Source of the DNA: Blastomonas sp. | Lineage (GTDB): Bacteria > Pseudomonadota > Alphaproteobacteria > Sphingomonadales > Sphingomonadaceae | DNA: 64,000 bases | NCBI RefSeq assembly: GCF_030373265.1 | Contig: NZ_JAUCZC010000013.1 | Coordinates: 45,616-109,615 of the forward strand | Reading direction: 5' to 3' | Part shown: positions 35,943-45,199 of the stretch, in pieces | Position numbering within the stretch: position 1 is the stretch's first letter | Layout of the letters: each line of letters starts with the position of its first letter | Made by a program: the position numbers and the translations under genes | The notes under the pieces: model-generated | Databases searched by the model: none | What the model was told of the DNA's origin: nothing | The model's input: only the letters and a program-made list of their open reading frames with translations

Positions 35943-36764
35943 TCAGTGGCCTGCACCAACATAAGGAACGCGCGCTTCCTCAATCAGGATTTCTGCCAGA
36001 GAGTATGGCCGTGTGTTCATACCCTGATGACCGCAGTCTAGGCGCACCAAGCGGCTTGCGTTGAGCCTTGCAGCAAATCGCTCCTGCCAAGCCAAAGGAA
36101 GTATGTTATCTGCAAGGGCAAGGACATACGTCACCGGAACGTAGCAGCCTGAATCATAATGCCATTTGCTCCATTCTGTCGCGCAAGCTGTCGGCCAATG
36201 GTCCATACCAAGCTTGGCCGCGAAGGTGCGTGACTGCTTCTCATCCATATCGTTGCAGAAACCAGCATGGAACATTTCTGATGACGACGTGGTGGCTGGA
36301 TCTCGCGGCCACCCGACCTCTCTTTGATGACTCCCGTGTATGCCACCCCCCATCATTTGCACAACGGTCTGCCCAACGTCGGGAGCCGCGCAGGTAAAAT
36401 AGACTGCGCGCGCAATACGATCGGATCGCGCTGCGCAAAGGCCGGGAAGCAGAGTGCCAGCCTGCGAATGCCCGACCAGCAGTGCATCGCTAACATTGTT
36501 GGCATCCAGTTCTGACGCAAGCTCGTCGATCACATCTGGAATGCTCATGCCTGTTGTATCTTGACCGCGCTTATCCCCACAGCCCGGCACATTCAGGCAA
36601 AAAATCCGCCCTGCGGTTGCTCCAGCCTCCACGCGAATCGCGGCAATGGTCTCGGCCCAAACCCAGGCTCCCTGCCCGCCGCCATGAACCAATACTATAT
36701 CTCTAAGCATGCGCCCACGACCTTCGAACTTCTTGCCGACCTGAAAAACCAGATCACCATTCAA
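35943..36764 (-). CDS. Alpha/beta hydrolase
   Basis: Cytosolic alpha/beta-hydrolase-fold protein of 273 aa, related in pattern to the small esterase/hydroxynitrile-lyase-like group. Seen: oxyanion loop LVHGGGQGAWVW, nucleophile elbow VGHSQAGTL (Ser), a late Asp in LALADN and His in CGHQGMN. The start is uncertain: ATG 36764 or ATG 36710 (MLRDIVLVHGGG), the latter with GAAGG upstream and closer to family length. Base composition is lower in GC than genes to the left, fitting acquired DNA. Substrate unknown; next to a crotonase and a CoA ligase, ester or thioester hydrolysis in the island pathway is possible. Confidence 0.8.
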   Translation of the reverse strand: MNGDLVFQVGKKFEGRGRMLRDIVLVHGGGQGAWVWAETIAAIRVEAGATAGRIFCLNVPGCGDKRGQDTTGMSIPDVIDELASELDANNVSDALLVGHSQAGTLLPGLCAARSDRIARAVYFTCAAPDVGQTVVQMMGGGIHGSHQREVGWPRDPATTSSSEMFHAGFCNDMDEKQSRTFAAKLGMDHWPTACATEWSKWHYDSGCYVPVTYVLALADNILPLAWQERFAARLNASRLVRLDCGHQGMNTRPYSLAEILIEEARVPYVGAGH

Positions 36765-36881
36765 TCATTGATATTTGCTCGACAGATGGTTCAGCTGTCA
36801 CCTGCACTATGAGCATCTAGCTTCAGTCACCACAAATGACTGACTGAAGCGCAAACGGTGTCGGGAGATTTTAAGATTGTA

Positions 36882-37643
36882 TTATTCACCTCGCCAGTTT
36901 GGTTTGCGCTTTTCTGCAAATGCCAGCGCGCCCTCTCTGGCGTCAGCGGAGTGCAGGACCTCTGGCAGGTATTCATTCTGTTTTTCCCAGCGCGTATCAA
37001 GCGACCAGGCTCGTGACTGCGTAATGATCTGCTTTGAAACACGCACAGCAATCGGGCCGTTGGCGACAATCTCGAGAGCCAGTTCCATGGCGGCTTCCAG
37101 GGATGGTCCAGACGAAATCCTGTTGATCAAGCCCATGCCCAAAGCCCGTTCCGCATCGAACAAGTTACCTGTCAATGCCAGCTCCATCGCTATCCGCACA
37201 GGTATCTGATCTGGCAGACGCATTAATCCACCTGCCCCCGCCACCAAACCACGCTTCGTTTCGGGAATTCCGAATTTTGCGCCAGCACTCGCAACAACAA
37301 GATCGCATGCAAGCACCATTTCGAGTCCACCAGCCAGCGCATATCCATCCACCGCCGCAATCAGGGGTTTGACTGGCGGTTGAAGGACAAGGCCGCCGAA
37401 ACCCCGCTTGGCATCGACAGGATGTTCGCCGCGCAAAAATCCTTTCAGATCCATGCCGGAACAAAAGTGTCCGCCGGCACCAGTAAGGATGGCAACGCGA
37501 ACTTCCGGGTCGGCATCGAGAGTTTCTAGTGCCTGGGCAATGCCTTCAGCCATCTCCTTGTTCATGGCGTTCCTGGCGTCGGGGCGATTCATGGTAATGA
37601 CCATGACGCCATCACGAACGTCCACACCTAATTCATCCGTCAT
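36882..37643 (-). CDS. Enoyl-CoA hydratase/isomerase (crotonase)
   Basis: Crotonase-fold enzyme of 253 aa acting on acyl-CoA. MVITMNRPDARNAMNKEM, GAGGHFCSGMDLKGF (oxyanion hole) and VDGYALAGGLEMVLACDLVVAS are typical; the catalytic Glu region reads KRGLVAGAGGLMRLPDQIP, where the usual first catalytic Glu is not obvious while an ETKRGL precedes it. ATG 37643 is chosen because GGAG lies 8 nt upstream; a GTG 6 nt earlier is too close to it. First of three crotonases in the island. Divergent from the CoA ligase at 38 kb. Exact reaction (hydration, isomerisation or ring cleavage) cannot be read from sequence. Confidence 0.85.
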   Translation of the reverse strand: MTDELGVDVRDGVMVITMNRPDARNAMNKEMAEGIAQALETLDADPEVRVAILTGAGGHFCSGMDLKGFLRGEHPVDAKRGFGGLVLQPPVKPLIAAVDGYALAGGLEMVLACDLVVASAGAKFGIPETKRGLVAGAGGLMRLPDQIPVRIAMELALTGNLFDAERALGMGLINRISSGPSLEAAMELALEIVANGPIAVRVSKQIITQSRAWSLDTRWEKQNEYLPEVLHSADAREGALAFAEKRKPNWRGE

Positions 37644-38033
37644 TTTCACTACTCCGATCGTTCAACTGAGAATACCGATACCCTCACCCTATCTGGGCAA
37701 TGCACCCCTTCACGAAGCCAACGTCCCTTGTCAGCTGTACCGGGCGAGGCGCTATCGCATGGGATCTGCCATCAAGATTGGAAAGATCGGAGCACCGCAT
37801 AATCATCATCATTGGCACCCTCCGTCCGCGCCGCATACGCTGGAAATGTATTACCTAGTGTGATAACTAGGTCGGCATGCCTTGGCAAGGTTTGCAATCG
37901 CATCATGCGGACGAGATCATTCAGACCGACATTGACTCAAATATGACGTAGTTATATTTCTGTGATGTCGCCCTGGCGCGACCGGGGTCGTCCGCAGACC
38001 CAGCAACCTTCGGCATCAAAGCCTGGAGATCTC
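37644..38033. promoter_or_regulatory. Divergent promoter region crotonase / CoA ligase
   Basis: 390 bp without a gene. It holds the 7-6-7 palindrome at 37853-37872 and, for the plus-strand ligase, a possible promoter with TTGACT at 37932-37937 and TATATT (15 bp on) or TATTTC (17 bp on). The half-site ACGTAGTTATAT at 37946-37957 overlaps that promoter and matches 11 of 12 bases near the aldehyde dehydrogenase promoter at 49.17 kb. Confidence 0.4.
37853..37872. promoter_or_regulatory. Perfect palindrome ACCTAGT-N6-ACTAGGT
   Basis: Arms 37853-37859 and 37866-37872 are perfectly complementary with a 6-bp centre, the architecture of a dimeric regulator's operator (MarR- or TetR-like spacing). The 10-mer ATTACCTAGT recurs at 49164-49173. 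Confidence 0.55.
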
Positions 38034-39599
38034 ATGCACCCACGCTTTCATGCCCTCGATAATCCAGACAAACCCTGCGCCATCCATGCCGATACAGGCG
38101 AGCATCTGGCCTATGGGGCGCTCGAGACGTGGGCCAATCAAGGTGCGCACCTATTCCGTTCTTTAGGGCTGGGAACAGGTGATACGCTGGCGCTCTGGGC
38201 ACCCAACACCTTGCGTTATTTCGAGATATACTGGGCAGCTCAGCGGGCCGGGCTTTACATCACGCCGATCTCAACCCGTCTGGGCGCTGATGAGGCTGCC
38301 TATATCTTGAACGATTGCAGCGCAAAGCTGCTGATCGGCGATGCGTCAGTCACCGCGATGTCGGCTTTGCTCGATATTCGGAGCACCCACTGCCCATCGC
38401 TTGAGCACGTCCTGTTCGCAGACACCGCGTTTGGTCTTGGCTGCAAATGGCACGATGCCATCACTTCGTTCTCGCCACACCCGATTTCGGACGAGAGCGC
38501 CGGGTTCCATATGGTATATTCGTCTGGCACGACGGGGCGACCAAAGGGCGTTCGACTTCCGCTCACTGGCGGACCTGCGACCGAACCCCACATGCTCGCT
38601 GCCCGTCAGCAGATGCGTTACGGCGTCGGCAAGGACACGGTATTTCTCTCGCCCGCGCCCTTGTACCACACTGCCCCGCTCGCCTTCAGCACCTCTGTCC
38701 AGCGACTGGGTGGCACAGTCATTATACCGGACAAATTCACACCCGAGGGCACCTTGCAGGCAATCGCGCAACACCGGGTAACTTTCGCGCAGATGGTGCC
38801 TACAATGTTCATTCGCCTGCTCCAGTTGCCGCAGGCGCAGCGCAAAGAGTTCGACACCGCATCGCTGACCCATATCGTCCATGCCGCTGCTCCCTGCCCA
38901 GTCGAGATCAAACGCGCGATGATCGACTGGTTGGGGCCGATCATCTACGAATATTATGGCGGATCGGAAGGCAATGGATCGACCTTCATTACACCGCAGG
39001 AATGGCTGGAGAAGCCCGGCTCGGTAGGCAGGGCCGATTGGGGAGTGGTGCACGTTGCAGATGAATCAGGCAATGTCCTGGCTTGCGGTGAACAAGGCCT
39101 GATCTACTTCGAAGGCGGCTGGGATTTTGCTTATCTCAACGACCCAGAGAAGACCGCCTCTGCGCGCCATCCCGTGCACCCCGGATGGACGACGCTGGGC
39201 GATATCGGATATCTCGACAGCGACGGCTATCTGTTCCTGACAGATCGCAGGAGCTTCATGATCATTTCAGGCGGTGTGAACATCTATCCGCAAGAGGCAG
39301 AAAATATACTCGCCGCCCACCCAAAGGTCGCCGACGTCGCGGTGATCGGTGTTCCTGACGCGGATATGGGCGAAGCTGTGAAGGCTGTGGTCCAGCCGCG
39401 CAACTGGCAGGAAGCGGGCGACGCGCTGGCCAACGAACTGATCGCGTTTTGCCGGTCCCGACTCGCTGACTACAAATGCCCGCGCAGCATCGATTTCGAG
39501 GCCAGCCTCCCTCGGCATGAGACCGGAAAGCTTTACAAGCGCGAGCTTCGCGACCGGTACTGGCCGGATTCAAGGGCCAGCTGCTCGGTTCCCGCTTAG
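38034..39599 (+). CDS. AMP-forming acyl-CoA ligase
   Basis: Adenylate-forming enzyme of 521 aa activating a carboxylic acid to its CoA thioester in the cytosol. P-loop-like motif YSSGTTGRPKGV (about residues 160-171), YEYYGGSEGNGSTFI (A5 region), GWTTLGDIGYLDSDGYLFLTDR (A7/A8) and the C-terminal Lys in ETGKLYKREL are present. ATG 38034 follows GGAGATCTC; the open frame begins 72 nt earlier with less likely residues. First gene of a short operon with the SDR at 39.7 kb. Chain or ring preference unknown; similar proteins in steroid and terpenoid clusters act on side-chain acids. Confidence 0.88.
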   Translation: MHPRFHALDNPDKPCAIHADTGEHLAYGALETWANQGAHLFRSLGLGTGDTLALWAPNTLRYFEIYWAAQRAGLYITPISTRLGADEAAYILNDCSAKLLIGDASVTAMSALLDIRSTHCPSLEHVLFADTAFGLGCKWHDAITSFSPHPISDESAGFHMVYSSGTTGRPKGVRLPLTGGPATEPHMLAARQQMRYGVGKDTVFLSPAPLYHTAPLAFSTSVQRLGGTVIIPDKFTPEGTLQAIAQHRVTFAQMVPTMFIRLLQLPQAQRKEFDTASLTHIVHAAAPCPVEIKRAMIDWLGPIIYEYYGGSEGNGSTFITPQEWLEKPGSVGRADWGVVHVADESGNVLACGEQGLIYFEGGWDFAYLNDPEKTASARHPVHPGWTTLGDIGYLDSDGYLFLTDRRSFMIISGGVNIYPQEAENILAAHPKVADVAVIGVPDADMGEAVKAVVQPRNWQEAGDALANELIAFCRSRLADYKCPRSIDFEASLPRHETGKLYKRELRDRYWPDSRASCSVPA

Positions 39600-39704
39600 A
39601 CCAAAAGTTGAATCATCGTCAGTTTTTCGCTTCCATGCGCGGTGGCCGTGTGTATCAGATGTATCAAGCAGCGCCGTGATCATTGGACTGCAAAGGAGAT
39701 GGGG

Positions 39705-40535
39705 ATGTCGGATATCTGGTCTTATGTTGGCAAGCGCGTTGTCATCGCGGGCTGCTTTTCGGGCATGGGCGAGGCGTGCGCCCGGGAACTGGTTCGATTG
39801 GGGGCAGAGGTGCACGGCGTGGACATCAAGCCCAGCCCCGTCGGTCTGGCATCCTTCACTCAAGTCGACCTCAAGGACACAGCGGCCATCGAGGCAGCGG
39901 TCGAAGCCATTGGCGGAGAGGTGGACGCAGTGTTCAATTGCGCAGGCCTGCCTCAGACCTTTCCTGCGCAAGACGTGGTCCAGGTCAATTTCATCGGCAT
40001 CCGCCACTGGACCAACCAGTGGATTCCCCGAATTCGGGAAGGCGGTGCCGTTGTCACAGTCTCGTCGAACGCTGCAATGAACTATCACGCTCGTCTGGCT
40101 TTGCTCCAGGAGTTCATTGCCATTGACGATCCCGCCGCGGCGATGGAGTGGGTTAAAGCCCATGCCGACGCTGTCGCCGACGGATATGGATTTTCAAAAG
40201 AGGCTCTGGTGGTGTGGACGCAGCAGCGCGCAGTCGACCTCATCAAGCGCGGCATCCGCATCAACGCCACCCTGCCCAGCCCGACGGCCACGCCGATGAT
40301 GAAGGACTTCGAGGTCGTTGCCGGTCCAAAGATCCTGGAGATTTTTGCGCTCCCCTCCGGACGGCAATCAACCGCTGAGGAACAGGCCTGGCCGCTAATT
40401 TTCCTCAACAGTCCGGCAGCCGGCTTTATCAGTGGTGTGTGCCTTCCGGTGGACGGAGCCTTTACCGGCGGCGTCAATACGGGGCTCATCAATGTGCCCG
40501 CGCTGATCGCCGCGGCGATGCAGCCTGCCAGTTAA
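39705..40535 (+). CDS. SDR family oxidoreductase (3-alpha-HSD-like)
   Basis: Short-chain dehydrogenase of 276 aa using NAD(P). Coenzyme motif VVIAGCFSGMGEA near residue 15 (GxxxGxG form), NCAGLP, a Ser in VTVSSNAAM and the catalytic Tyr-Lys in YGFSKEAL. The insertion between Ser and Tyr and the sequence style resemble 3-alpha-hydroxysteroid and coniferyl-alcohol dehydrogenases. ATG 39705 has AAGGAG 6 nt upstream. It follows the CoA ligase by about 105 bp and converges on the TetR gene, overlapping its stop by 4 nt. Likely oxidises a secondary alcohol intermediate. Confidence 0.88.
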   Translation: MSDIWSYVGKRVVIAGCFSGMGEACARELVRLGAEVHGVDIKPSPVGLASFTQVDLKDTAAIEAAVEAIGGEVDAVFNCAGLPQTFPAQDVVQVNFIGIRHWTNQWIPRIREGGAVVTVSSNAAMNYHARLALLQEFIAIDDPAAAMEWVKAHADAVADGYGFSKEALVVWTQQRAVDLIKRGIRINATLPSPTATPMMKDFEVVAGPKILEIFALPSGRQSTAEEQAWPLIFLNSPAAGFISGVCLPVDGAFTGGVNTGLINVPALIAAAMQPAS

Positions 40536-41197
40536 AGCGCGCCCATGGCGTGCGCGACCATATTGGCAGCAGCAAGCTTTATGTCGCTGTGATCAGGTCC
40601 TTCTGTACTGACAAGCGAGCCGACCGCTGCCAGCCTCTCGAGCAGAATGAGTATAGCCGCAGCATTGGCGCTCGCATCAATCGATTGAGCGACACGGCCC
40701 GCAATCCTGCCCGCTTCGACGCGTGCCGTCAGCCGCGAAAGCAGGACACGCACAGCGCTCCGCCTGGCTTCAATGAACCTCAAATCGCCCTCTTCAGCTG
40801 CGAGGTTCCTGACGCGAAACACGGTGCTGTTTTCCAGCCAGATGCCACAATACATGGTCACGAAACTGCGCGCCTGCTGAAGGCCATCCTCTCCAACCCA
40901 GTCGGCGTCCAAAAGCGCCAGCATTTCCGGCGAAGTCTGGCTTGCGGCTTCAAGAGCCGAGAGCACAACCTCAGGCACACCATCGAAATACACATAGAAA
41001 GTCGCAGGCGAGGTTTGCGCGACCCTTGCGACCTCAGCGACGGTGAGGTCGCGCAGGCCGTGGGTCTGAAGAAGTTCGACCGTGACATCGATCAGCTTCT
41101 GCCGGGTCCGTTGGCCTTTGGCTCCAATGCGCTGACCATTCTGATTGACGAGGCGAGGCTGAGCTGCAGGTTTATCGATGCTCGCGGTTCGGTTCAC
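40532..41197 (-). CDS. TetR family regulator of the catabolic cluster
   Basis: TetR-type repressor of 221 aa: N-terminal helix-turn-helix GQRTRQKLIDVTVELLQTHGLRDLTVAEVARVAQTSPATFYVYF (about residues 27-72), then an all-helical ligand domain. It is the only regulator encoded in the 28-kb island. A palindrome ATTGAC-N5-GTCAAT lies 71 bp upstream in the region shared with the divergent SDR gene, and closely similar 17-mers occur before three other transcription units, so it probably represses itself and the whole cluster until a pathway intermediate, often an acyl-CoA, binds. Confidence 0.88.
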   Translation of the reverse strand: MNRTASIDKPAAQPRLVNQNGQRIGAKGQRTRQKLIDVTVELLQTHGLRDLTVAEVARVAQTSPATFYVYFDGVPEVVLSALEAASQTSPEMLALLDADWVGEDGLQQARSFVTMYCGIWLENSTVFRVRNLAAEEGDLRFIEARRSAVRVLLSRLTARVEAGRIAGRVAQSIDASANAAAILILLERLAAVGSLVSTEGPDHSDIKLAAANMVAHAMGAL

Positions 41198-41267
41198 TTT
41201 GGGCCCCTAGTCTGGCGCATTGAGGACTAAGCCAAGCTGCGTCAAATCTCAACAAACAGTGACAGAA

Positions 41268-41284
41268 ATTGACAGGTCGTCAAT
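41268..41284. promoter_or_regulatory. TetR operator candidate, site 1
   Basis: ATTGACAGGTCGTCAAT: arms ATTGAC and GTCAAT are perfect inverted repeats. It lies between the divergent tetR (start 41197) and SDR (start 41333) genes. Matches the consensus A(C/T)TGAC(G/A)-N3-C(G/A)TCAAT of the three other sites. Confidence 0.65.
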
Positions 41285-41332
41285 ATCTGCAGTTAATCCG
41301 GGATGTCACTTTAACCGAGCAAGGGCAACAGG

Positions 41333-42106
41333 ATGAACGATCACGCAAGCAAGGTGGCCATCGTCACCGGAGCATCCAAGGGCATGGGGCGGCATTTCGT
41401 CTTGGCGCTTGCCGCTGCCGGATGGCGCGTAGCGGGATTGGCGAGGGCTTCGGCCGAGTTGTCGAGCTTGCCGACGCACGACGGACAGGTAATAGCCATC
41501 GAATGTGATATCGCATCGCCGCAAGCCGTAAAAAGTGCTGTCGAGCGCACCGCCGCGCAGTTCGGCCGGATCGACCTTATCGTCAACAACGCTGCCGTCT
41601 TCTGGCCATTCATGCTGGAAGACGCCAGCGACGCTGATATCGCGCAGCATGTCTCGATCAATGTACTCGGGCCAATCTGGCTGATCCGAGCCGCAATTCC
41701 GCATCTGAAACAGACTAGTGGCCAGATCGTGTCGTTGAGCAGCGAATCGGTCAACCATCCCTTCCCGATGCTCACCATTTACGCCGCCACGAAAGCAGCG
41801 GTCGAAACGCTTTCGGCCGGGCTGCGCGGCGAACTACAGGCTGACAATATCCGCGTCTCCATTCTGCGCTCGGGATCGGTCGCGGGCAGCACCGGATCGG
41901 CCAACTGGTCTGTCGCAAACAGCCAGGCATTCTACAAAAAAATCGTCGAAACCGGCCATGCCAGCATGGCAGGCGAGGCAGCCAGTCCAGAATCCATGGC
42001 TGCTGCACTGCTGGCGATCGTCTCGCTGCCGCGCGATGTTAATGCCGATCTGATCGAGGTGCGTGCCGCGCGCGCCGGTGTGCCAGAAGGCGCAAGGTTC
42101 GGCTGA
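41333..42106 (+). CDS. SDR family oxidoreductase
   Basis: Classical short-chain dehydrogenase of 257 aa: VAIVTGASKGMGRHF (TGxxxGxG coenzyme motif, residues 8-22), NNAAVF, Ser in IVSLSSESVNH and the catalytic pair YAATKAA. Divergent from tetR with the operator between, so directly under its control. The stop is 3 nt from the stop of the converging DUF35 gene. Substrate not evident; alcohol or 3-hydroxyacyl-CoA oxidation are the usual roles in such clusters. Confidence 0.88.
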   Translation: MNDHASKVAIVTGASKGMGRHFVLALAAAGWRVAGLARASAELSSLPTHDGQVIAIECDIASPQAVKSAVERTAAQFGRIDLIVNNAAVFWPFMLEDASDADIAQHVSINVLGPIWLIRAAIPHLKQTSGQIVSLSSESVNHPFPMLTIYAATKAAVETLSAGLRGELQADNIRVSILRSGSVAGSTGSANWSVANSQAFYKKIVETGHASMAGEAASPESMAAALLAIVSLPRDVNADLIEVRAARAGVPEGARFG

Positions 42107-42109
42107 GCG

Positions 42110-42505
42110 TCAGCCAAGCCTGAAATACGGAATGTGGACATCCTCACGCTCGTGGAAGTCCACCACTACCGGGGCACCAACGGCGATTGCGCCGAGATCA
42201 TCCGCCTCCAGCATCGCGGTTATCCTTACGCCCGGCTGATCGTCGAGATCTACGATCACCAGCGCATAGGGAACCGGGAGTTCGGGTATCCACGCCTGAT
42301 GGTTGATCGTGTAGCTGTAAATGGTCCCCATCCCCGATGCTGCCACCGGCCTAACGTTGCGTGAGAGGCATTGCGGGCACATCAACTGCGGCGGGTGGAT
42401 ACGGTGATCGCACATCGTGCATGCCATGATCTGCAGCACGCCATGCGCGCCGCCAGTCCAGAAAGCGGCAGATTCCGGCGTGATCGCAGGCAACGGCAAG
42501 GCCAT
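42110..42505 (-). CDS. DUF35 zinc-ribbon/OB-fold protein, partner of thiolase-like enzyme 1
   Basis: Acyl-CoA-binding accessory protein of 131 aa: rubredoxin-like zinc ribbon C-x2-C-x10-C-x2-C (CTMC...CPQC) followed by an OB fold (GTIYSYTINHQAWIPELPVPYALVIVDLDDQPGVRI). ATG 42505 follows AAGGGGAAA. In steroid degraders such DUF35 domains form complexes with thiolase-like Ltp proteins and are needed for retro-aldol cleavage of hydroxyacyl-CoA. The thiolase-like gene lies immediately divergent, sharing an operator. A second pair of the same kind lies at 45.2-46.8 kb. Confidence 0.87.
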   Translation of the reverse strand: MALPLPAITPESAAFWTGGAHGVLQIMACTMCDHRIHPPQLMCPQCLSRNVRPVAASGMGTIYSYTINHQAWIPELPVPYALVIVDLDDQPGVRITAMLEADDLGAIAVGAPVVVDFHEREDVHIPYFRLG

Positions 42506-42525
42506 GCACTTTCCCCTTTTAAAAA

Positions 42526-42542
42526 ACTGACGGTTCGTTACT
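42526..42542. promoter_or_regulatory. TetR operator candidate, site 2
   Basis: ACTGACGGTTCGTTACT, matching the 17-mer at 41268 in spacing and most positions (right arm less perfect). It is between the divergent DUF35 (start 42505) and thiolase-like (start 42585) genes. Confidence 0.6.
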
Positions 42543-42584
42543 AATAGCGCGCAACGACAAGAATGCAACGGGACAGGACGAGCT

Positions 42585-43754
42585 ATGCTGAAAGCTGCAA
42601 TCACTGGCATCGGCATGTCTGAACTGGGCCGCAACACCCAGCGGCCCTGCATCGATCTGCTGGCAGATGCTGCGCTGGAAGCGATGGCGGATGCAGGTCT
42701 TGGCCGCGACGACATTGACGGCATCACCACCTATCCTGGCAAGCATGACGGGTCACCGGGCATGTCGCCGCTTGGCTGCACCGAGGTGCGCGAGGCTCTG
42801 GGGTTGAAGACGCGCTGGCATTCGTCAAGCTCTGAAGGTCCGGCGCAAATGTCTCCGGTCATGATCGCCGCGATGGCGGTCAGCACTGGGCAGGCGCGGC
42901 ATGTGCTGTGCTTTCGTGCACTCACCGAATCCTCTTCACAGTCCGCAGGACGGCGCGCGAGCGTTCCGGTCGGTAATGGCGGGCGGATCGACGGGTGGAC
43001 GCAATGGCTTGTCCCTATGGGGGCATTGTCTGCCGCGACCTGGGCCGCGCAGTTTGCGCGCCGAAGGATGCACGAATTCGGCGCGACGCGCGAACAGCTC
43101 GGCGCGCAGTGCGTCCTTCAGCGGGCCAATGCCCAAGCCAATCCGCGTGCCATCTTCCACGGCAAGCCTATGTCGATGGACGATTATCTCGGAGCCCGGA
43201 TGATCGCCGATCCACTGGGCATGTTCGATTGCGACATCCCCATCGACGGAGCCTGCGTGGTGATCGTTTCGGCTTCCGATGCTGCGCGCCACCTTCGCAA
43301 ACCGCCCATCACCATCGCCGCCATGGGTGCCGCGCTGACCCGGCGCGACAGCTGGGACCAGCGCGCTGACCTGACCCAGATGGCTTCGCTCGACGCCTGC
43401 GAGGACATGTGGAGCCGCACCGACCTTAAGCCTGCCGATGTCGACATCGCCGCATTGTATGACGGTTTCAGCGTGTTCGTGCCGATGTGGCTCGAATCCT
43501 TCGGCTTCTGCAAGCGTGGCGAAGGCGAGGCGTTCATCGGTGACGGCCATACCGCGCTCACTGGCAGTCTGCCCACCAATACTGGCGGCGGGCAAATGTC
43601 AGCGGGACGCCTGCATGGCTTTGGCCATCTGCATGAGGCGTGCACCCAGCTTTGGGGCGAAGGCGCAGGGCGGCAGGTGGCGGATGCCCAAACTGCGGTG
43701 GTCGGCATGGGGGGCGGACCGCTCGCCGGCTCCATGCTGCTGCAACGCGCATGA
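42585..43754 (+). CDS. Thiolase-like lipid-transfer protein (retro-aldolase type) 1
   Basis: Thiolase-superfamily enzyme of 389 aa starting MLKAAITGIGMSELGRNTQRPCIDLLADAALEAMADAGL. The usual first catalytic Cys is missing: the position reads SSSSEGPAQMSPVM. The late motif is NTGGGQMSAGRLHGFGHLHEACTQLWGEGAGRQ, with His and Cys, and ALYDGFS carries the Tyr conserved in Ltp2-like aldolases. So it probably cleaves a beta-hydroxyacyl-CoA by retro-aldol rather than a 3-ketoacyl-CoA. Overlaps the MFS gene start by ATGA; forms a coupled run MFS, DUF35 2, thiolase-like 2. Confidence 0.85.
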   Translation: MLKAAITGIGMSELGRNTQRPCIDLLADAALEAMADAGLGRDDIDGITTYPGKHDGSPGMSPLGCTEVREALGLKTRWHSSSSEGPAQMSPVMIAAMAVSTGQARHVLCFRALTESSSQSAGRRASVPVGNGGRIDGWTQWLVPMGALSAATWAAQFARRRMHEFGATREQLGAQCVLQRANAQANPRAIFHGKPMSMDDYLGARMIADPLGMFDCDIPIDGACVVIVSASDAARHLRKPPITIAAMGAALTRRDSWDQRADLTQMASLDACEDMWSRTDLKPADVDIAALYDGFSVFVPMWLESFGFCKRGEGEAFIGDGHTALTGSLPTNTGGGQMSAGRLHGFGHLHEACTQLWGEGAGRQVADAQTAVVGMGGGPLAGSMLLQRA

Positions 43755-45199
43755 ACGGCGCAAATATCAGCACCACGGCCAACACCGATTGGGCGGCCCT
43801 CAAACCCTACAGGTTCATGATCTTCGCGCTGTTTATTGCCGAAATCACCGGATCGTTCGAATCCGCCATGATCATCGCCGTGATGAAGTATCTGATCGAG
43901 GATTTCGGCGACCCTGCGCTAGTGGGCTGGCTGGTCACGGCCTATCTTATCGTCGGAGCGGCAGCTGCAGCGCTGGTGGGCCGGATGGGCGATATATTTG
44001 GGCGACGGCGCGTGCTGCTGATTGTTCTGGCGATCGGGGTTGCCGGATCGCTGATCAGCGCCTTTGCCCCCAGCTTCGGCTGGCTGCTGGCTGGACGGAT
44101 CATGCAGGGCATGACCGGCGCGATCTTGGCGCTGTGCATCGGTCTGGTCCGTGAGAATCTGCCTCAGCAACATGTGCCGATGGGCATAGGCCTGATGATT
44201 TCAGGCGCTTCAGTGGGCACCGCTGCCGGGCTCATCCTTGGCGGATGGATTGCCGACAACTACAGCTGGCACGGCGTTTTCATTGCAAGCGTCGGCTTTT
44301 GCGCGGCGGCCTGGGGTGCCGTTCGACTGTGGGTACCCAGATCGCCACTCGGCGCGAACACTGCCGGGATCGACTGGTTCTCAGGAATCCTGTTTGCGCC
44401 GGGCATCATGTTGGTGCTTTATTATGTCGGCAGTATCGCCAAGCTGGGGCTGTTCGACAACACCGGGCTGGTTGCTTTCACAGCAGGGATGGCACTGCTC
44501 GCCTATTGGCTCTGGCGCAGCCTGACTGCCAAGGTGCCGCTGCTCGATGTCCGGCAGTTTCGCAATCGCAACGTGCTGGTCGCCAATGTCGTCACCGCGC
44601 TGGTGGCACTCAGCTCGTTGCAGATCACACTCATCTTTGCGATCCTGCTGCAATCGCCGGTTTGGACGGGCATTGGCCTGGGAGTCAGTGCCTTCGTGTC
44701 CGGTCTTGCGAAGTTGCCCTCCAACCTGCTGTCGACCTTTGCCGGTCCGCTGAGCGGCTGGATCACAGGACGCGGCGGTGGACGCATGGCAATGTTGCTG
44801 GGCGGCGCGCTGGCTGCGAGCGGCTGGGTGATGGTCTATTTCCTTCATGACAGCATCAGCACCGTCGTCGCGATCCTGTGCGTCATCTCGTTCGGCACCA
44901 CAATCTTGTTCGCGGTTGGCCCCACGATCCTTGCCGAGGCGGTCACACCTGACCGCACGAGTGAGGTTTCGGGCATGCTGGCCGTAGTGCGTGGGCTGTT
45001 TCAGGGCATTGGCGCGATGATAGTAACCAGCCTGTTGGCCTCGCAGGTCGTCACCGATCCGGCAAGCCAGGCGCAATATCCGACCCAGGCAGCATTTCAA
45101 CTGACCATAGCGGTGGTGATAGCTTTCAGCATTCTGGCAACCCTGTGCGCGTTCGCTCTCCCGAGAGGCAGGGCGACTGCTTCCGCAACCTCCGCATGA
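43751..45199 (+). CDS. MFS transporter, DHA2-like
   Basis: Major facilitator of 482 aa with 12-14 helices. After FMIFALFIAEITGSFESAMIIAVMKYLIEDFGDP it shows GWLVTAYLIVGAAAAALVGRMGDIFGRRRVLL (motif A) and the GLMISGASVGTAAGLILGGWI motif C of antiporter-type carriers. ATG 43751 overlaps the preceding stop, and its own stop overlaps the next start, so expression is tied to the two thiolase-like genes. It probably imports the growth substrate or exports an intermediate; motif C speaks slightly for export. Confidence 0.85.
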   Translation: MNGANISTTANTDWAALKPYRFMIFALFIAEITGSFESAMIIAVMKYLIEDFGDPALVGWLVTAYLIVGAAAAALVGRMGDIFGRRRVLLIVLAIGVAGSLISAFAPSFGWLLAGRIMQGMTGAILALCIGLVRENLPQQHVPMGIGLMISGASVGTAAGLILGGWIADNYSWHGVFIASVGFCAAAWGAVRLWVPRSPLGANTAGIDWFSGILFAPGIMLVLYYVGSIAKLGLFDNTGLVAFTAGMALLAYWLWRSLTAKVPLLDVRQFRNRNVLVANVVTALVALSSLQITLIFAILLQSPVWTGIGLGVSAFVSGLAKLPSNLLSTFAGPLSGWITGRGGGRMAMLLGGALAASGWVMVYFLHDSISTVVAILCVISFGTTILFAVGPTILAEAVTPDRTSEVSGMLAVVRGLFQGIGAMIVTSLLASQVVTDPASQAQYPTQAAFQLTIAVVIAFSILATLCAFALPRGRATASATSA